Below, piece by piece: positions 19,745-31,420 of a stretch of DNA of 64,000 bases. Each line of letters starts with the position of its first letter. The stretch's first letter is position 1. Under the pieces are notes generated by a model. It saw only the letters and a program-made list of their open reading frames with translations, ran no database searches and was not told the DNA's origin. This DNA comes from Hyaloraphidium curvatum (taxonomy: Eukaryota; Monoblepharomycota; Hyaloraphidiomycetes; Hyaloraphidiales; Hyaloraphidiaceae): NCBI GenBank assembly GCA_025558095.1, contig JAIVFI010000019.1, positions 186,001 through 250,000 of the forward strand. The letters are read 5' to 3'. Made by a program: the position numbers and the translations under genes.

Positions 19745-22700
19745 ATGCCTTTCGATTCGAGGAACCCGGATCTGCGATGGGAGGGCCACCGGGCCGGCCG
19801 TTTCGGCAACCTCATTAACCGAACGACTTTCCAAACGGGACTCGAGCAACAGGCAGTGGTCTACGTCATCGAATGTCTTCTCAAGTGCGTTTCCATCGCC
19901 CGGGACCGCGCGGTGCCCCACATGGCGTTCAAGGGAGCCTACGAGGCGGACCGTATCCTGGCGCACCCCGACGTGGACATGATGAGATACGATGACCAAC
20001 TCGGCATCCTCCGGCCGACGGGTAAGTTATCTGAATGCAGCTCAATGTCTCAGACCTCGCTGACGACGCCTCATTCGCAGATTTTAGCCCGCTCACCGGC
20101 GACGTCGAGTACGCGGACAATTACATCGCCACTTCGGAGTTCCACATGTTCGGTGACCATTACCTCGCTTCGTGGGATCGCGACGGCCAACTTTTGTCGG
20201 GACATTGTGAGAGCCGCTTCGGTCTTGGCTTCGGGTCGCTTTCTGATGACCGTTCACGCGTCAGTTCGCGACCCGCTCGAGATCCCTCCCCACTTGTGGG
20301 AGATGATGCGTATAACGGATAACGATCAGGACTTCGAAAAAGCACTGAGGGTCGAATGGCCCGGGCGGCCATGTAGGTTTCGGGTGCATTTCACGGCTGA
20401 CAACAGTTGACATTGCGTCCAGGGGTCTCGGAGGGCACCAAGCCGCCATCGCCTTTCGAGACGTCGTATCGAGCTTTCCGGGATCGGTTCATTGTCCCGG
20501 CAATGCACGAGGATTACGGTCAGGGTCTTGGATTTCCTCTTGCTTTCGACATGCTGACATCTTCCTCCCGACAGAGTGGCCCGACGGAGATCGTGCACCG
20601 CAATTCGACGTCCACGCGGCAGAAGTAGACCCCTCGCCGGCACACCTTCGCTGCATTCCATACCTGATGGGTCACGAGATTGTGAAAGACATCAGTGGAG
20701 AACTGGAGACCAGTGAGTCCATGCATCATGCGTCTTGCACTCTTCCTCAGACTGACTCCTCCTGTAGGCTCTCGAGCACTTTTCACAGAAAACTTCATCG
20801 ACTACTTGGATCGGTTCTTCAGGGCGCTCGTGGACGCCTGTCCGCACACGCAGAACCTCCACCCGGATGACCGCAAGCGTCTTCGTAAGCACTTCATTCT
20901 CGACTGCGTCTTGTTGTCTGACGGGCTCCGCGTCTCTCTCGCAGTCAAGCGTATGCGGCTCCTGGTGTCGCCACGCGTGGTCAAGAGCCGCATGCTCTTC
21001 TTCATGATGCTGTTCTCGTCGGCGTTCCTGTTCGAGGGGATCCACTTCCCGTCCGACGTCGCGCCCTACGTCAACGCCCGGCGCGCAATTGCAGGCATGA
21101 TTTTGTGGGTGCTTTAGCGTGCGTCGATGACTACGATCGTCCCTGATTTCGCTCCATCAGACGTGCTCGGCGATGGCTTCAGACCATCGCCGATTCCATT
21201 CGCGATCTCGCGCCTTGGGATCCAGAAGTTGCTCCGACGGAGGAGAACCTGTCGTCGCGCGTTCATGCTGGTTTCTGGGGATACGTTTTCGAGAATGACA
21301 GGCTCGCCGCGTCGCGCGCGCGTGGCTTCGTGCGGTGAGCTCCGTCGTGGTCATCTCTTATCCACTTTCTCAATCCTTGCAGGCTCATGTCCTTCGCCGT
21401 GCCTCCGCCGGTCAAGACGCACCCCAAGGCCAAGGTCGACCCGCCATTGAAACTCTACTCGTCGCATTGGAACTTCACCGTCGGTGAGCTATGATGTGCG
21501 ACAGGCCGACTGGATCTGTCTCTCACGCCCGTTCCTCATCAGATTCTATCAACATCTCGGGGAATACGGCGGCTCGAATCCTGGCCTTTCTCCGTCTTGC
21601 CGTGAGCTTCCTTCTGCCGATGTCGGCGGCAGTCTTACATTGTCATGTCATGTCACAGGACATCCCTTTTCTTCCACCTGGCTGGCAGCAGCCGGACCTG
21701 CCACCTTTCATACATCGAACCAAAGCTCGTACTCTAACCGGTGGCTTTTTCATCACCGCCAATGGCGCGCCTGCCAAAGGCGACCAACTGGCGCGCATGC
21801 AACTTCGTACCCAGGCCGAGCTCTTTCAACTCGAGCGCAACAAGGCGCTCGTCATGAACAAGCCAGCTTTTGCCGACCGCCCCCAGATCTTCTCCAAGCC
21901 TATCACCATGTACATCAACAAGGGCAACGAGTGGCGTGATGGTATGTCGTTCGTGAGGTTCGGTAGCAGTTGTGGGCGATGACGACGATGCGGCAGGAAA
22001 AGCGAGTGAAGGCCCGATCCCCGTCAACAACTATTTCGTCAACACGAACGCCACCGATTCGTTCCACTCGTATCTGCTCAACACCCGCGGCCTCTTGAAG
22101 TCCGACCCTTTCAAGAAGCGTGAGTTCCACGGCATCGCCGCTGCAGGCTCATCTAACGCAACCCAGGACGACACACGACTTGGCAAGAGCTGAACGGCCC
22201 GCGGTTTCGTCGTCCGCCGCGGCACTACACGCCGCCGGACCCGGCGCTTGTTGACGGGCAGTTTAACGACCTTACTCTGCAGCCCGTCACGCCACATGAG
22301 CAGTGGTACCAGCCAGGGCAGACCAGTCTTGGGGCCGATCTTGGTGAGAGCTTGGACGCCGCTGCACCGCCGCAGACCGCTGGCTGATGGTGCTCGATTC
22401 CCAGGATTTGCATTCGGCATTGTCCTCGTCAACCTCGACCTCGTCCTGGACCCGCCGGACCCCGTCGGCTTCTACGATGTCGCCGGTCGGGCAAACGTGA
22501 AGGAGACGCAGCGGGAGAATGTGCGGAAGCTTCGCGGCCGGACGATTCAGTGGGTCTTCGTTGACCTTCTGCGCGGACATCTGAACTGATTACTTTGTAC
22601 AGGAAAGTCCAAGGCGGGCAACGTTTCAATGCCCTCATGCGACGCTACAAGACCGACGAGATCAAGGGCAAGTAGCGCACCGCCGTGGTCGGTCTCTCTT

Positions 22701-24078
22701 TTTCCTCACGCACTCCAACAGATGCCGAGGACTTCCTCGAGGGACAAGTCGTCGAGTTTGAGCACGGCGCATCGCTGGAGTCCATGGGCTACTATCTCGC
22801 CAAGCGCCACTTTGTCTCGCCCACGTGAGTCGCCTATCGCTCACGCAGTCGGAGCGTTGACTTTGTTTCGGCAGCCTTCGCGAATTCTACATGTCCCGGC
22901 GCCACCGCGCTATGGTCTTTGAGCGTCGCACTACAAGACAGGCCACCAATTACGACCTGCAGCACCACCTGCTCAAGACCGGGGTTTGTCACCTCTCTTC
23001 CCCGCGCCACTGCGACTGAAGTCTACTTCCCGCCTTCCAACAGATGCCATTTACCCTCCGCCGGCCTCGGCCGGGCAACGCGCGCGAGGAGGCGCAGGGG
23101 TACCGCTACTTACCTTTTGCCTGGCCGTTTGCGCGCCGCCAGGCGCCCAACGGCAAGCGGCACCACACTGCCAACCGCAAGACCAAACGAAAGGACCGGA
23201 AGAAGTGGAACGACCCGTCGATCGTCGACAGCCGGTTCCGCGCCCCCGAGTTTCAGCGCCCGCGCGGCTTTCCGAAGCCGGTCCGCATCGCCGTCGGCAA
23301 GAAGGGCACGAATCCGGTTAAGTGCTACCCGCCCATCGGCGTGCGGGTGAGTTGGAAGCTCGGTCATACTCTGCAGCTTCTGAGCGTCGCACCGACAGGC
23401 AATCCTTCGCACGGCCATGTTCGAGGGTGTGCACCTCGATGGCATGCCCGAGACCGGGACCAGCGGCACGTGCATGCCGGCCGTCGTTGCGGACGGAGGC
23501 ACCGGGCACAAGATGAAGTACGGCAAGGTTACGATCACCATTCATGACTCGGATCACCAGTGAGTGATTGCCAGACGCTTCCGCCGACTCTTGCGCTGAG
23601 CATCTGGCGGCGTGGCCAGGACGAGACGCCGGAACGACGGCACCAAGCACCATAGCAAGCGGTTCTGTGTCACGGAAAGGGTCCCTGTCACGCAGTGCAC
23701 GACTCGTGACGAGAAGGGTGAGCTACGGCGCTCTCGACCTTCTTTGGCTCCGTCCTGACGCCCTGCTTTCCCCTTTCCCCCCCTCTAGATGTCAGCACGT
23801 GGCGGCTCTTGGTCTGCGGGGCGGCACAGGCCCAGCAGCACGACCACGGCGGTCACCAGCACCTGATCCTTCCCCGAGCCCGAGGGAGGGACGAGACTGT
23901 CTACAACCGCGACGTGCCCTCCGCGGGACTCATGATCTACAACAACCTCTACGCCACCGAGAACCGCGGCGCCCGCCCGCCGTACAACCGGAACAAGTGG
24001 TATCGCGGCCCCGTGCCGCAGCGGATCTGGGAGGGCCACCCGCCCGACCAGGAGCTCGACGCCGCGGGGATCGGGTGA
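19745..24078 (+). CDS. large multi-intron protein of unknown function
   Basis: The ATG at 19745 (MPFDSRNPDLRWEGH) starts an exon ending at a GTAAGT donor at about 20023. The next exon begins DFSPLTGDVEYADNY. Coding segments with consistent composition then alternate with about 50-60-nt introns for over 4 kb. Examples are NFIDYLDRFFRALVDACPH at about 20800, GFWGYVFENDRLAASRARG at 21270, PFLPPGWQQPDLPPFIHR at 21670, YFVNTNATDSFHSYLLNT at 22030, YYLAKRHFVSPT at 22790, KKWNDPSIVDSRFRAPE at 23200 and AGLMIYNNLYATENRGARP at 23920. I recognise no family. The protein should exceed 900 residues, is rich in aromatic and basic residues, and has no clear membrane helices except perhaps MLFFMMLFSSAFLF. 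The end at 24078 is uncertain: the stop overlaps a GTGAGT donor, and a further exon to about 24333 is possible. Confidence 0.6.
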
Positions 24079-24112
24079 GTCGCTCGATCCCCCGGCGTCG
24101 GGCCGGGGGCGT

Positions 24113-24192
24113 CGATACCCTATTACCCGCGATACCCCTCGGACTCTCCTCTATACCACCGTCTCCTCGATACCGTTGGTCGCCCGATACCC
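24113..24192 (+). repeat. cluster of CGATACCC words
   Basis: CGATACCC occurs at 24113-24120, 24130-24137 and 24185-24192, with CGATACCG at 24168-24175. This is an unusual density for an 8-mer in 80 bases. It lies either just after the stop of the large unknown gene or inside its last intron. Confidence 0.6.
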
Positions 24193-24333
24193 TCCTCTCC
24201 TTATTGATAGAGTAGACGGCTCTCGGGAGCCGGTGCTAACCCGTGGATCGGCTGACCATAGCGATCTGCGGGCGGGGCACCATCATCTAGTTCACGCGCG
24301 AGATACAGACGGCGCCGCATACAACGGCGTGTG

Positions 24334-25128
24334 ATCAACTTGTCATCGCATGAAGTGTAGCAATACAGTAGTTGGATCCACTTGCTAACCCGAGCCCGAC
24401 GAGGGTTCGCTCGGTCCACTCGCGCCGGGATAGACGCGGATGTGCAGGAGCGGACGGAGTGAGACGTGCGGGCACTTGTGTGCGGCACGTCGGAGCAGTA
24501 GACTTGGCCGCGCCAGATCGGCGCGCCTCAACTTCGTTCCCCACCCACCCTCCCCAGCTAGCTAGCGCAACCAAAGCCGTCGAGGCAGGCGAGCCTGCCG
24601 CCTTGGCGCACCGGGCGTTCTCGCCCCTGAGCCCAACCGCGCTGGCCAGCCAGGAGAGAGGCTGAGAGGACGCGAGTGGAGCGGGGAGACACTCGGGATT
24701 CCTGAGGAATGTTCCATCGCCGCGATGCACAACCATGACCTCGTCTGATTGGTCCTTTCCGCCGGCATCGTTTGACGAGGTCCAAAGACATGTCGGGCTT
24801 GCCTGGGATTCGGAGTTTTGGAGCGTCCCGGATTTCCCCGAGTCGGTCATGCCGCGGACGCGCGACAAGTCGCCCTCTAGCTCTCCTTGGTTCGGATCCT
24901 CCGATAGACGAGCGTCATCTCCGGCAACTGTGGAGCAGCCAAGATGCATGACTTGCGGGATCCGCAGCCTATCGATTTGGACGGTTGACTCACGTTCCAG
25001 CCTTCCAGAGCCTCGAACGAGTTCTGTGACGTCGCTCTGACTCCCGCCTCCCAAGCAATTCACATCGAATAGCATTCAACCACAAACCAGCATCGCACGT
25101 AACCACAGCAACGAGCACACACCCCGCG
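24334..25128. other. intergenic, no gene recognised
   Basis: About 800 bases without a supported gene. Overlapping minus-strand frames at 24335-25075 have no motif and look like composition artefacts. The promoter of the next gene lies at the right end; the sequence just before its ATG is CA-rich (AACCACAGCAACGAGCACACA), a common fungal 5' UTR style. Confidence 0.45.
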
Positions 25129-26252
25129 ATGGCCCCAACCGAACCGGAGCTCCGCGAGCTCGCTCTCCGCGTCGTCGCGGCGTTCAATCACTTCGTCCCC
25201 ACGCGGTCCATCGAGGCCTACGAGGGCCTAATCGGGCCGGACTACGCCGCCGTCGACCTGTCGCAAACATTCACTGGCCCGACGCCCTCCCGCGCTCGCT
25301 GGCGCGCTACCCGACGGGCTCTGTCTGGGAGGTCCTGGAGGAACCCGCCGCCGAGGTCGGCGAATGGCTTCCGCCCGCACCCCACCGCGTGCACTTCAAG
25401 GGCAAGTGCACGGCGGACTTTGGCACCGGCACGCTTGGTGCGTCGCGCTGATCGGGGGGGCAGAGGGAGCCGCGCTGACTCAATTCCGCAGCCTTCTACG
25501 CTAGGACCACCTTGTTCGTCACTGACGACCTCAAGGTCGTCAGGGTGAGCTCTTGACCTTTGCATCGCCTTCATGACCCGGTCTCTGATTACCCCGGCCT
25601 CCAGCTCGTCAACGAGCACACCGGCGACCCGGCCGAGGACGCCGCATTCCAGGGCCTCTTGGAGGCCCGCATCACCGCTGATCCCAAGGATCCCGAGGAA
25701 AAGGCCAAAGGGAGGGCGCTGATGGAAGCGTTTTGCGCCCACAGGACCCTCGAGGGCGCGGGGAAGGAGCTCTTTGCGGACGACTGTGAGTGAGTGCGCC
25801 TACGTCCTCGTGTGCTCAAATTGCTGATAATCCTGCCACATATGTCTCGCAGGCGAGTTTGTCGGCTTTACAGGCTACTACAAGGGCAAGGCGGCGACCG
25901 TCGTGGCCCTGAAGCGCACCGACGACCTCGCGGTGTCGCACGAGTTCCGCATTCTCGAGTTTCATGAGCTTTGGGTGCCCCACACCGTCCGCGCCCTTGT
26001 ATCGGGCAAGTGGGACATGGTTCCCGAGTACCAAGGGATGAGAGGTCGGTGTTGGCCTTCTACCGGAGTAGCAGTTCCTTTGTCTGATCGTCCGTGGCAG
26101 GCACCGAAGGTCCAAGCATGTTCGAGCTCACCTACGACCCTGCCACGGGCAAGATCCGCCGCATGGTCATCGTCCTCGTCGGCGACGTGACGATCGAATG
26201 GGGAAAGGCCGTCTGCGCCATGATCAAGTCCATGGTGGCTCAGGCGGCCTGA
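25129..26252 (+). CDS. small unknown protein with five short introns
   Basis: The ATG at 25129 gives MAPTEPELRELALRVV. Exons were chained by phase. A possible GTCGAC intron at about 25250-25328 leads to VLEEPAAEVGEWLPPAP. A GTGCGT intron joins GTL to AFYARTTLFVTDDLKVVR. A GTGAGC intron leads to LVNEHTGDPAED. A GTGAGT intron leads to CEFVGFTGYYKGKAATVV. A GTCGGT intron leads to GTEGPSMFELTYDPATGK. The stop is at 26250-26252. The total is about 290-320 residues. The short alpha/beta segments and the ending GKIRRMVIVLVGD could fit a SnoaL/NTF2-like fold, but this is a guess. The segment treated as the first intron also reads as protein-like in another frame (HWPDALPRSLARYPTG), so a one-base frameshift is the alternative. 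Confidence 0.55.
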
Positions 26253-26392
26253 TCGCCCTGACGTTCTGCCTCGGGAAGAAGGCAACATCTCCTTTCCCGC
26301 TGTACATAGCTTACGGGTCCGTGCATCGATGTACATTTGGAGTTGAATATCCTTCAATGCGATGCGTTCAAAGCTCGTCGCTCGCACCCCAG

Positions 26393-27378
26393 CTAGCCCC
26401 GACGATATAACACGTTATAGACCGGAAGCATCACCTCGTTCCTCGGATGCTTGGCTGGCACCCACGGCGGCACGAAGGCCGCTAACATCGTCGGCCCTGC
26501 CCCCACGAACCACTTCTCCGGCACCGCCCGGTGCAGCTTCTTCGACGCCTTGGCGACGTCGCCTTCGTCCGGTCTCCGGCCGGCCACGCTCGGAACGGCC
26601 CGCAGCCCGTCGAGCGCGCCGACTATGATCCGCGGGTCGAGCGGCGCCGGGATCTCGGCGAGGTCCGGCGGCAGCGCGACCGCCACGGTCACGTTCCCGC
26701 TCTCCCCGGCCGTGTACATGGGCCTGATCGCGGGAACCTTGCGGCATTTCCCGTCCGTCGAGTTGTTTTCACCGCCGAGGTAGCCGACCAGGATCCGCAG
26801 GGCAAGCATCGGGGGCATCGAAATGCTGCCCCCGGCCCCGGGGAGGTTGACCGAAACGATGGGCACGCGGGCGTATCGTCGGATCTCATAGCCGGAGCCC
26901 TTTTCGACGCGCTCGAAAGGAACCTCTGGTTGGGAGGGCGGCTCGGGTTCGGATACTCTGTGGCTGTGCCGAGCGGCGGGGGGGCAGACCGGTTCCGGAG
27001 GATGCTTGCCGCCGCGGAGGTAGGCGGAAAAGGCGTCATCCTCGATGGAAATGTTGTCGAGGAGGGAGGTGTCTCCGAAGGGGTCCAACAGCCCCACCGC
27101 CGACCCGACGTTCGAGCAGACTTGCGCTGCGACGCGACGGACAGGGGGTCAGCAACGAGCGTCACTTCCGGCACTTTGCGACTCATCGGTGTCGGAGCAG
27201 CCTTACCGAGAATCGGGAGCGCGACCAAAGCGAGCAGCAGCGCCAGAACCGCGGCCTTGACAGCCGCACGGAATCGCGCGCGGCGTTCCGACTCGGCAGA
27301 CAGCACGGCGACCCGGGCTTCGAGGTCGTCGACCCGTGCGAGCAGGTGACGATCAAATGGGGGGGATTTGGTGTCCAT
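26393..27378 (-). CDS. membrane-anchored SOUL heme-binding family protein
   Basis: The start at 27378 (MDTKSPPFDRHLLARV) opens a short coiled coil and then one membrane helix (AVKAAVLALLLALVALPIL). An intron of about 60 nt (GTCGCA...GTCGCAG, about 27145-27205) leads to VGLLDPFGDTSLLDN. The SOUL domain follows, from EIRRYARVPIVSVNLPG through LVGYLGGEN and VAVALPPDLAEIPAPLDP, to the signature PPWVPAKHPRNEVMLPV near the C-terminus. The stop is at 26393. SOUL/HBP proteins bind heme or tetrapyrroles. The N-terminal anchor suggests a fixed membrane location with the domain on one side, which is inference. The usual length of the domain (about 190 residues) is preserved. Confidence 0.78.
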
Positions 27379-27534
27379 CGCAGCGCGTTGCACCGTATTC
27401 GAAGACAGCGCGGTGGCGTCAGGCGTCCTCATGCAGGGATCAACCAAGGACGCACCCCGCGCACGCACCACGCGTTGGGCAGATTCACCGACAGTTGTCA
27501 CAAAATGAACTACAAGCGGATGTACAGCTTCTTC

Positions 27535-29528
27535 CTAGTTCACGAAGGGGGAGTCCGGGCACATAGTCTGGGACCAGGACCGTCGTGAGGATCGCTGCAA
27601 ACGCCGCGTTGCACCGGCGCTCACCTGCACCGTGATGAAGATGGTCCCGGCCAGCAGAGACCACAGACCCAATGCCGCCGAAATTGCCGTGGCAACGACC
27701 GTCCTCACGACCGTGAAATCCACCGCGAACCCGATGAACCGCCCCTTGAACCTCTCGGTGTCCATGCACGAGGCGATCATGCGCTCTGCGTCGCGCGCGG
27801 CGGTCTTGCGGGCCTCCCGGTCACGGTAGCGGTGCCGGCCTTTCTCGCCGAGCATGTCGGGCTCGGGTTCGGCCTGCAGGGCGTCGGAGCGGGCGACGAT
27901 CTCGCGGAGCTCGTCGCGAGCCTCGCGGTAGAGCGCGACGATATCCTCGACCTTGGTGAGCGCATCCCTGGTCAATGAAACGCACTCGAAGTACAGAGCA
28001 ATGCAATGCCTTCGTACCCACCTGAGTGTTTGCGACGGCAAAGTTGACCAGGTCGATCAGGAGCACCGACATCTGCCAGCCGATGTCGAACACGTGCCAC
28101 AAGGGAATGCACGACCCTGCGATCACGTTGACGAGGACCAGCGAAACCTCCACGACGACGTTGAGCAGGAAGGCGGCCTTGCCCGCAGAGAGGTGGGCGA
28201 GCTGCTGCTTCCACACCGCGCAGAACTCGCGGTGCAGGTCCATGAAGGCGACCGCCGACAGCTTCTCGTCCGTCGGCGGGGCGTCGGTCGGGCGGCGGAG
28301 GAGGGTGCCCCGCATGGCGGCCTTCGACGGGCGGCCGACGGCCGTGGAGGGGAAGGCGGGGGTGTCGACCGCGTTCTCACCGAAGAGCATCGGCGGCTGC
28401 TGAGCGGCGTCGTCCTCTTCGGCGTCGAGAATGAGCCGACGGTGGTGCTCGACGAGGTCGGTCAGGACGATGCGGGCGGCTCGGCGCTGTAGGTTGCGGG
28501 CGAGGAGGAGCACGGGCGCGACCGTGGTCTGCATCGCAATCACGGTGACGTAGCAGAACGAGAGCGCTCCAATGACTGGCAAGCACGTATCGTATGAGCA
28601 GGCGAATGCAGCGGAAACCTGAAGCGGGTCACCCACCAAAGAGCACGCCAAAGAATGCCCAGTAAGGCGTGGTCCAGAATGTCGCACCGAACGTCACCGT
28701 CGCCGTCCACGTAGCAAAAAGGCACGACGCCAGGGGTATGAGTGGCCGCAGGAACACGTCCGCAAGCCGCAGCTGCCCCGAGAGCTTGAGCAGCTTGCCG
28801 GAGCACGAATCGTTCCCGCAGGTGCAGTAGTGCCCGTCCGCCTCGTCGTGCTGCACGAGGGCCGACCGCTGGCCGCTCAGGATAAAGTTGTACGCGTTCG
28901 GTCCGATCCTGTCTGTCATCTCGCTGGCCTCACCAGGGACGGCAGAGGCGCTTCCCACTAGGACCGACCACCGCGCGGCGCCCGCCAGCCAATGGCCCGA
29001 GAGATCGTCGTTGGCGTCGGGCGGCAGCACCTTGTGTATGTTGCCCCATCCGGCGAAGATGAGGAACGCCATCACGTAACAGATCTGCACGGCGACCGCG
29101 GTGGCGCCGGCGATCATCTGCTTGCGTCCGAAGCGCCCGTCGTTCAGGACCACTGCCGCCGCCGTCGTTGCACAGTAAGGAATGAAGAGGAGAGTCCAGC
29201 GCAGCAGCACCCGAGAGCTCCAGGGTTCCATGACCATGGTCAGCCAGGTCAGGTATCGCAGCGGGGGCGACCGCCGCTGCAGCTCGTCCAGGAGCTGTCC
29301 CCGCGTGACCGGGTGGTGCGAACGGAAGTTGCCCGCGGGGTCCGACGGCACGGGCAGGTTGGAGAGACGCGGCATGGGCCGCGCCGCCTGCGGGAAAACG
29401 GCGAGCCATTCCGCGGGCCGCAGGAAGGCCGCGAGCGAGCGGTCGGCGGGCAGCACCACGTTGGCCCGCCGGCCCAGGAGTGTCGAGCCCAGATCGGCGT
29501 TGTCGTCGTCGGCGTCGGCGGCCTGCAT
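27535..29528 (-). CDS. polytopic membrane protein, 7-8 helices, unknown function
   Basis: The start at 29528 gives a polar N-terminus (MQAADADDDNADLGS) of about 130 residues, then helices: LLFIPYCATTAAAVVL, ATAVAVQICYVMAFLIFAG, PLIPLASCLFATWTATVTFG, PYWAFFGVLF, VIGALSFCYVTVIAMQTTVA, FLLNVVVEVSLVLVNVIAGS, MSVLLIDLVNFAVANT and a last VVATAISAALGLWSLLAGTI. Introns are GTGGGT...TTGCCAG near 28575-28635 and GTGGGT...CACCAAG near 27960-28025. A third small intron may follow the last helix. A cysteine pair motif (CTCGNDSC) lies in a loop, and a long charged loop (about 28240-28480) separates helices 5 and 6. The C-terminus ends soon after the last helix. No transporter signature was recognised. The architecture recalls insect-type gustatory-receptor-like channels, but only loosely. 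Confidence 0.65.
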
Positions 29529-29950
29529 TTCAATCGCGGAGGACTGCGATGCTCGACGGCGAGTCGGTGCAGGCCGGAAAGCGCGTCTCCGGGTGTTCGG
29601 CGCACCGTCGCGCACGAGCAGATACCTGCTCCCGGCAACAGTGGCAGACGCGGTATCGAGGGAGTCGTTGTGGCTCGGGCTGGTGGGGTGGTCTTCGGGG
29701 CTTGGTCAACGGCCGAGACCCTGTTCCCGCTCGGAGTGGGAGGCACCTGATCGCGGACGCCACGCAGCGAAGACATCAGCCAGATGAAGATGTCGATTCG
29801 TCCCCTATCGTTCCCGCCCCATCCGCGGCGCCTATGTGCCTACGTGTCCGCAGCCCCGCCTAGCAATAGCTGCCCGTAAGTCCGCACAAAGCACCCTGCT
29901 TGGCAAGCCGGAAGCGTCGCGCAGTTCCCCGAAGCTGTTATCGATCAAGT
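29529..29950. other. intergenic, no gene recognised
   Basis: About 420 bases between the membrane-protein start and the 3' end of the HIBADH-like half gene. No coding pattern or repeat was recognised. Confidence 0.4.
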
Positions 29951-30616
29951 CTAGCTCCCGAGCCCCCACTTGCGCTCCAGCGCGCGGTAGATGACGGTGT
30001 AGTCCAGCTTCCTCATCTCCTCGTCCTTGGCCGCCTCCTTGTTGGTCTCGTACACGAGCTCCGTCAGGGGCGCCTCGATCCCGACCTCCTTTGCCGCCTC
30101 GACCGCCAGCGAGAGGTCCTTGACGCCGCCGCCGAGCGGGAACCCGGGCATCGCGTAGCCGCGGGAGCTCGGCACGCCTTCCAGCACGCCCGGCGCCGGG
30201 TTGTAGCTGCGCGAGATGTACGTGGCGCCCGTCGACGCGTTGACGATCGAGGTCAGGAGACCCGGGTGGATGCCGTGCGCGCGGCCGACGAGCAGGGTTT
30301 CCGAGAGCGCCATGAGAGCCGAGTACTCGTTCGCGTTGTTCAGCAGCTTGGCTGTCTGCGCGGTGCCGCCGGCCTGGCCGACGAGGTAGACCGTTTCGCC
30401 CATCGTGAGCAGCCAGGGGCGGAGGGCGTCCAGCAGGGGCGTCGATTCGTCCACCGACGCCGGCGGCGATTCGCAGTCGTCCGTGCCGACCATGAAGGTC
30501 AGCGTGCCAGCCGCGGCGCCCGAGATGCCGCCCGACATGGGGCAGTCGACAAAGGTGCCGCCGGCCGCCCCGATCGCGTCCCGCGCCCACCGCGCAACAT
30601 TTCCGCGCGGGGAAGC
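29951..30616 (-). pseudogene. 3-hydroxyisobutyrate-dehydrogenase-like, C-terminal half
   Basis: This frame encodes the second half of a beta-hydroxyacid dehydrogenase: FVDCPMSGGISGAAAGTLTF (substrate-binding block), then TAKLLNNANEYSALMALSE with the catalytic Lys region, then the helical C-terminal domain ending ERKWGLGS. The NAD-binding Rossmann half is absent directly upstream. Recognisable sequence starts near SPRGNVARWARDAIG (about 30616). The missing half is found in the same orientation at 34946-35354. The two halves together would give a normal length enzyme of about 330 residues that oxidises 3-hydroxyisobutyrate or a related 3-hydroxy acid. Unless a 4.3-kb interval is spliced out, the gene is disrupted. 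Confidence 0.75.
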
Positions 30617-30689
30617 CCGAACGGCGAACCCAATCCCGCCCAAGACAGCCATACAGAGGCAAAGTCCGACCAGAGGAAGCTGTCAGGGA

Positions 30690-31330
30690 TGATTTCGAAC
30701 CACATTGACGACCCTGTTGCCCTCGGCAATCAATCCCCCCTCAGTTCGGTCACGGGACGGTTCTCGCGACGCCGCAGCAGGAATTGAGGACCCAAAAGCG
30801 CGATCCGCCCCTCCGGTGTCAATTCGTGCAGCTTCAGGACCCGGGGCAGTTCCTCCGACGAGACTGCGTCCGGACGGCCGTGTGCTGTACGGCCATGCGG
30901 GAGCTGACGGTTCTCCGACCAACTCGTCCATGAACCAGCCGAGAACCGCGCGCGCCGTTTCCGAGTGCGGTCCGAACCCCGCGGCGCGGAGCAGCACGCG
31001 AGGCGGCTTGCGGGCGACTCGGGGCGCGAGTCGGGCGAGAGCGACCTCGCGGGGTGCGGCCCGCGGAGCAGCCGTGCACGTGAGCCTGCGTCCACCACCC
31101 CTGGAGCAGCGGCACTGTGGTCCACTTGTCCTCGAACGACGCCGACTGCAGCTTCATGACGATGTCGCACAGGACGGGCTTCGGCAGGCCGGTTGCGAGC
31201 AGGAAGTCGGAGGCGTCCTCGCGCCGCGGCCAGCCGAGCAATCCTGCCGAAGCGAAGTCCGTAAGGCGCACCCCAAAGGGTCCCGAAGCTTCGCCGCGCA
31301 CTGCAGCGGATCCGCGATTCAGTTCAGAAT
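30690..31330 (-). other. unassigned minus-strand coding-like segments
   Basis: Several short frames look protein-like but do not chain cleanly: GVRLTDFASAGLLGWPRRED and KWTTVPLLQGWWTQ at 31110-31290, then SETARAVLGWFMDELVG near 30920-30980, then VLKLHELTPEGRIALLG and RRRENRPVTELRGD ending near 30733. They may be exons of a small gene or the remains of one. No family was recognised. The interval lies inside the segment that separates the HIBADH halves. Confidence 0.3.
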
Positions 31331-31420
31331 CATGTCCGCGTGCAAGAGAAGCCGAGGATTCGGAAAAGAACAGGGTTGTTGCGGTGCGAAAATGTCATCA
31401 CGGGTGCACGCGTCCCACAC

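Noticed and set aside
25240-25330. Suspected one-base frameshift in the 25.1-kb gene
   Set aside because: A phase-0 intron of about 80 nt (GTCGAC...GGGAG) also explains the frame change, so a lesion is not demonstrated. The ambiguity is noted in the feature.
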